From Eubacteriales bacterium SKADARSKE-1 (lineage in GTDB: Bacteria; Bacillota; Clostridia; Oscillospirales; Acutalibacteraceae), in NCBI GenBank assembly GCA_030920305.1, contig JARLUB010000001.1, positions 248,001-312,000 on the forward strand: 64,000 bases of DNA, in the 5' to 3' direction. Of this stretch, positions 63,368-64,000 are shown piece after piece. Within the stretch, counting starts at the first letter, position 1, and each line of letters starts with the position of its first letter. The position numbers were made by a program, and so were the translations under genes. The notes under the pieces are model-generated. The model saw only the letters and a program-made list of their open reading frames with translations, was not told the origin of the DNA and searched no databases.

Positions 63368-64000
63368 ATGAAAAGGATATTGCCAATTGTTTTAGCAGGA
63401 GCTATTTTGATTAGCTCGATTGGTGGAGGTGCAGTTTTTGCGGGGGAATCTGATGCAGAAGTTACCACAATTGATAGTTCAACACAAACAAAAGAAGTTA
63501 TTTCTGAGCTACCAGCCGCAGAAGCTGCAGGTCAAAGTCAAAGTGACACTACTTATCTAGATACAGACCCAATAAATGCAGCGAGACCTAATGAAAAACC
63601 AATTGTAGCTAAAGCGGCCGTTGCTGGGAGCTCGGTGCAACCTAGTGCTGTGTCTGATGCTACTAATTTAGTGGGATTACCCGGAAAAGTGAAACAACAG
63701 GAAAGAAGAAATGAGACAATTCAATTCACTTTCTGGCAATTGTACGGGGAGGATATTAAGCAGCTTTTAGGCTTGGGGTTAAGTTTGGCATGTGTATTTG
63801 GTATTTTGGCATATTTAAAAAATCAAAATGCTTTATATAGGCAAGTTTTGCAGGAATGTAAGCCTTTATGGGATGGTGAACATGGCGCTTGTAAGAGCCT
63901 TAAGACCCAAATAGATATGTGGAACTGTATGGAGGGAAAGATACCTCAAAATATTTGGAATTGGCCAGCCTTACAATGGGTGAGAGACGAGGCGGGGAAT
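63368..64000 (+). CDS. Large secreted, membrane-anchored FWQ-family protein 3 (cut by window end)
   Basis: The first 211 codons from ATG 63368, behind AAAGGAG, still open at the window edge. Residues 1-25 are a signal peptide (MKRILPIVLAGAILISS, cleavage near FAGE), like those of FWQ proteins 1 and 2. An Ala/Ser-rich spacer leads to Phe-Trp-Gln at 122-124, directly before a hydrophobic segment (131-150). After that come four cysteines and a Trp-rich stretch (IWNWPALQWV) not seen in the other two. Paralogy rests on the signal peptide, FWQ segment and promoter palindrome; the rest of the protein is missing. Confidence 0.68.
   Translation, partial: MKRILPIVLAGAILISSIGGGAVFAGESDAEVTTIDSSTQTKEVISELPAAEAAGQSQSDTTYLDTDPINAARPNEKPIVAKAAVAGSSVQPSAVSDATNLVGLPGKVKQQERRNETIQFTFWQLYGEDIKQLLGLGLSLACVFGILAYLKNQNALYRQVLQECKPLWDGEHGACKSLKTQIDMWNCMEGKIPQNIWNWPALQWVRDEAGN

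Noticed and set aside
1..64000. CRISPR array, insertion sequence, prophage or integrase-flanked island
   Set aside because: I found no regularly spaced direct repeats, transposase, integrase or phage structural gene. The accessory genes look like lineage-specific duplications rather than a recent mobile island.

Overview
The window is AT-rich chromosome (roughly one third GC by eye) from an endospore-forming, anaerobic member of the Clostridia. The sporulation genes are an alpha/beta SASP, a SigH-like sigma factor, BofA and a 28-residue SpoVM. Anaerobic metabolism is shown by a class III ribonucleotide reductase (NrdD, partial), an NfnAB-type transhydrogenase, a two-subunit iron-sulfur serine dehydratase and type III glutamine synthetase. 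An Oscillospirales-like clostridium is my best guess, but that placement is inference. I see no rRNA, insertion sequence, prophage or CRISPR array.

Layout. 1-6.3 kb (minus): start of nrdD behind two NrdR-box-like operators, rqcH, nif3-like, trmK, a secreted amidase, a DUF1858 protein, a CxxC zinc-ribbon protein, a tRNA-like remnant and sigH. 6.6-7.9 kb (plus): an array of four Cys-free small peptides with double-glycine leaders. 7.9-12.3 kb (minus): SASP, an unknown protein and a large secreted M16C metalloprotease. 12.5-18.4 kb: a split TauE/SafE exporter, nfnAB, sdaAB-sdaAA, a radical SAM protein and tRNA-Leu(TAA). 18.5-31.9 kb (plus): rpoB-rpoC-rpsL-rpsG-fusA-tuf, with two secreted paralogues inserted between rpsG and fusA. 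31.9-35.7 kb: a second pair of secreted paralogues and an 843-residue secreted protein. 36-46.7 kb: a flippase-like membrane protein, glnN, and a cell-surface cluster (M23 hydrolase, two VanY-type carboxypeptidases, a second large secreted protein and a Cache-HAMP-SpoIIE phosphatase). 46.8-61.2 kb (minus): recG, fakA-like, yaaL-bofA-nrdR, rnr, secG, addB-addA. 61.4-64 kb (plus): rarA, a 47-residue membrane peptide, spoVM and the start of a third large secreted protein.

How it fits together. The housekeeping genes are ordinary. The unusual content is lineage-specific and exported. It comprises (a) the four-peptide double-glycine array with no exporter beside it; (b) three large secreted proteins sharing a signal peptide, a Phe-Trp-Gln motif before a membrane segment, and a palindromic promoter element, which suggests one co-regulated family; and (c) two separate pairs of secreted paralogues in and behind the str operon. 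These are the best candidates for an undescribed system. No function can be assigned to them from sequence alone.
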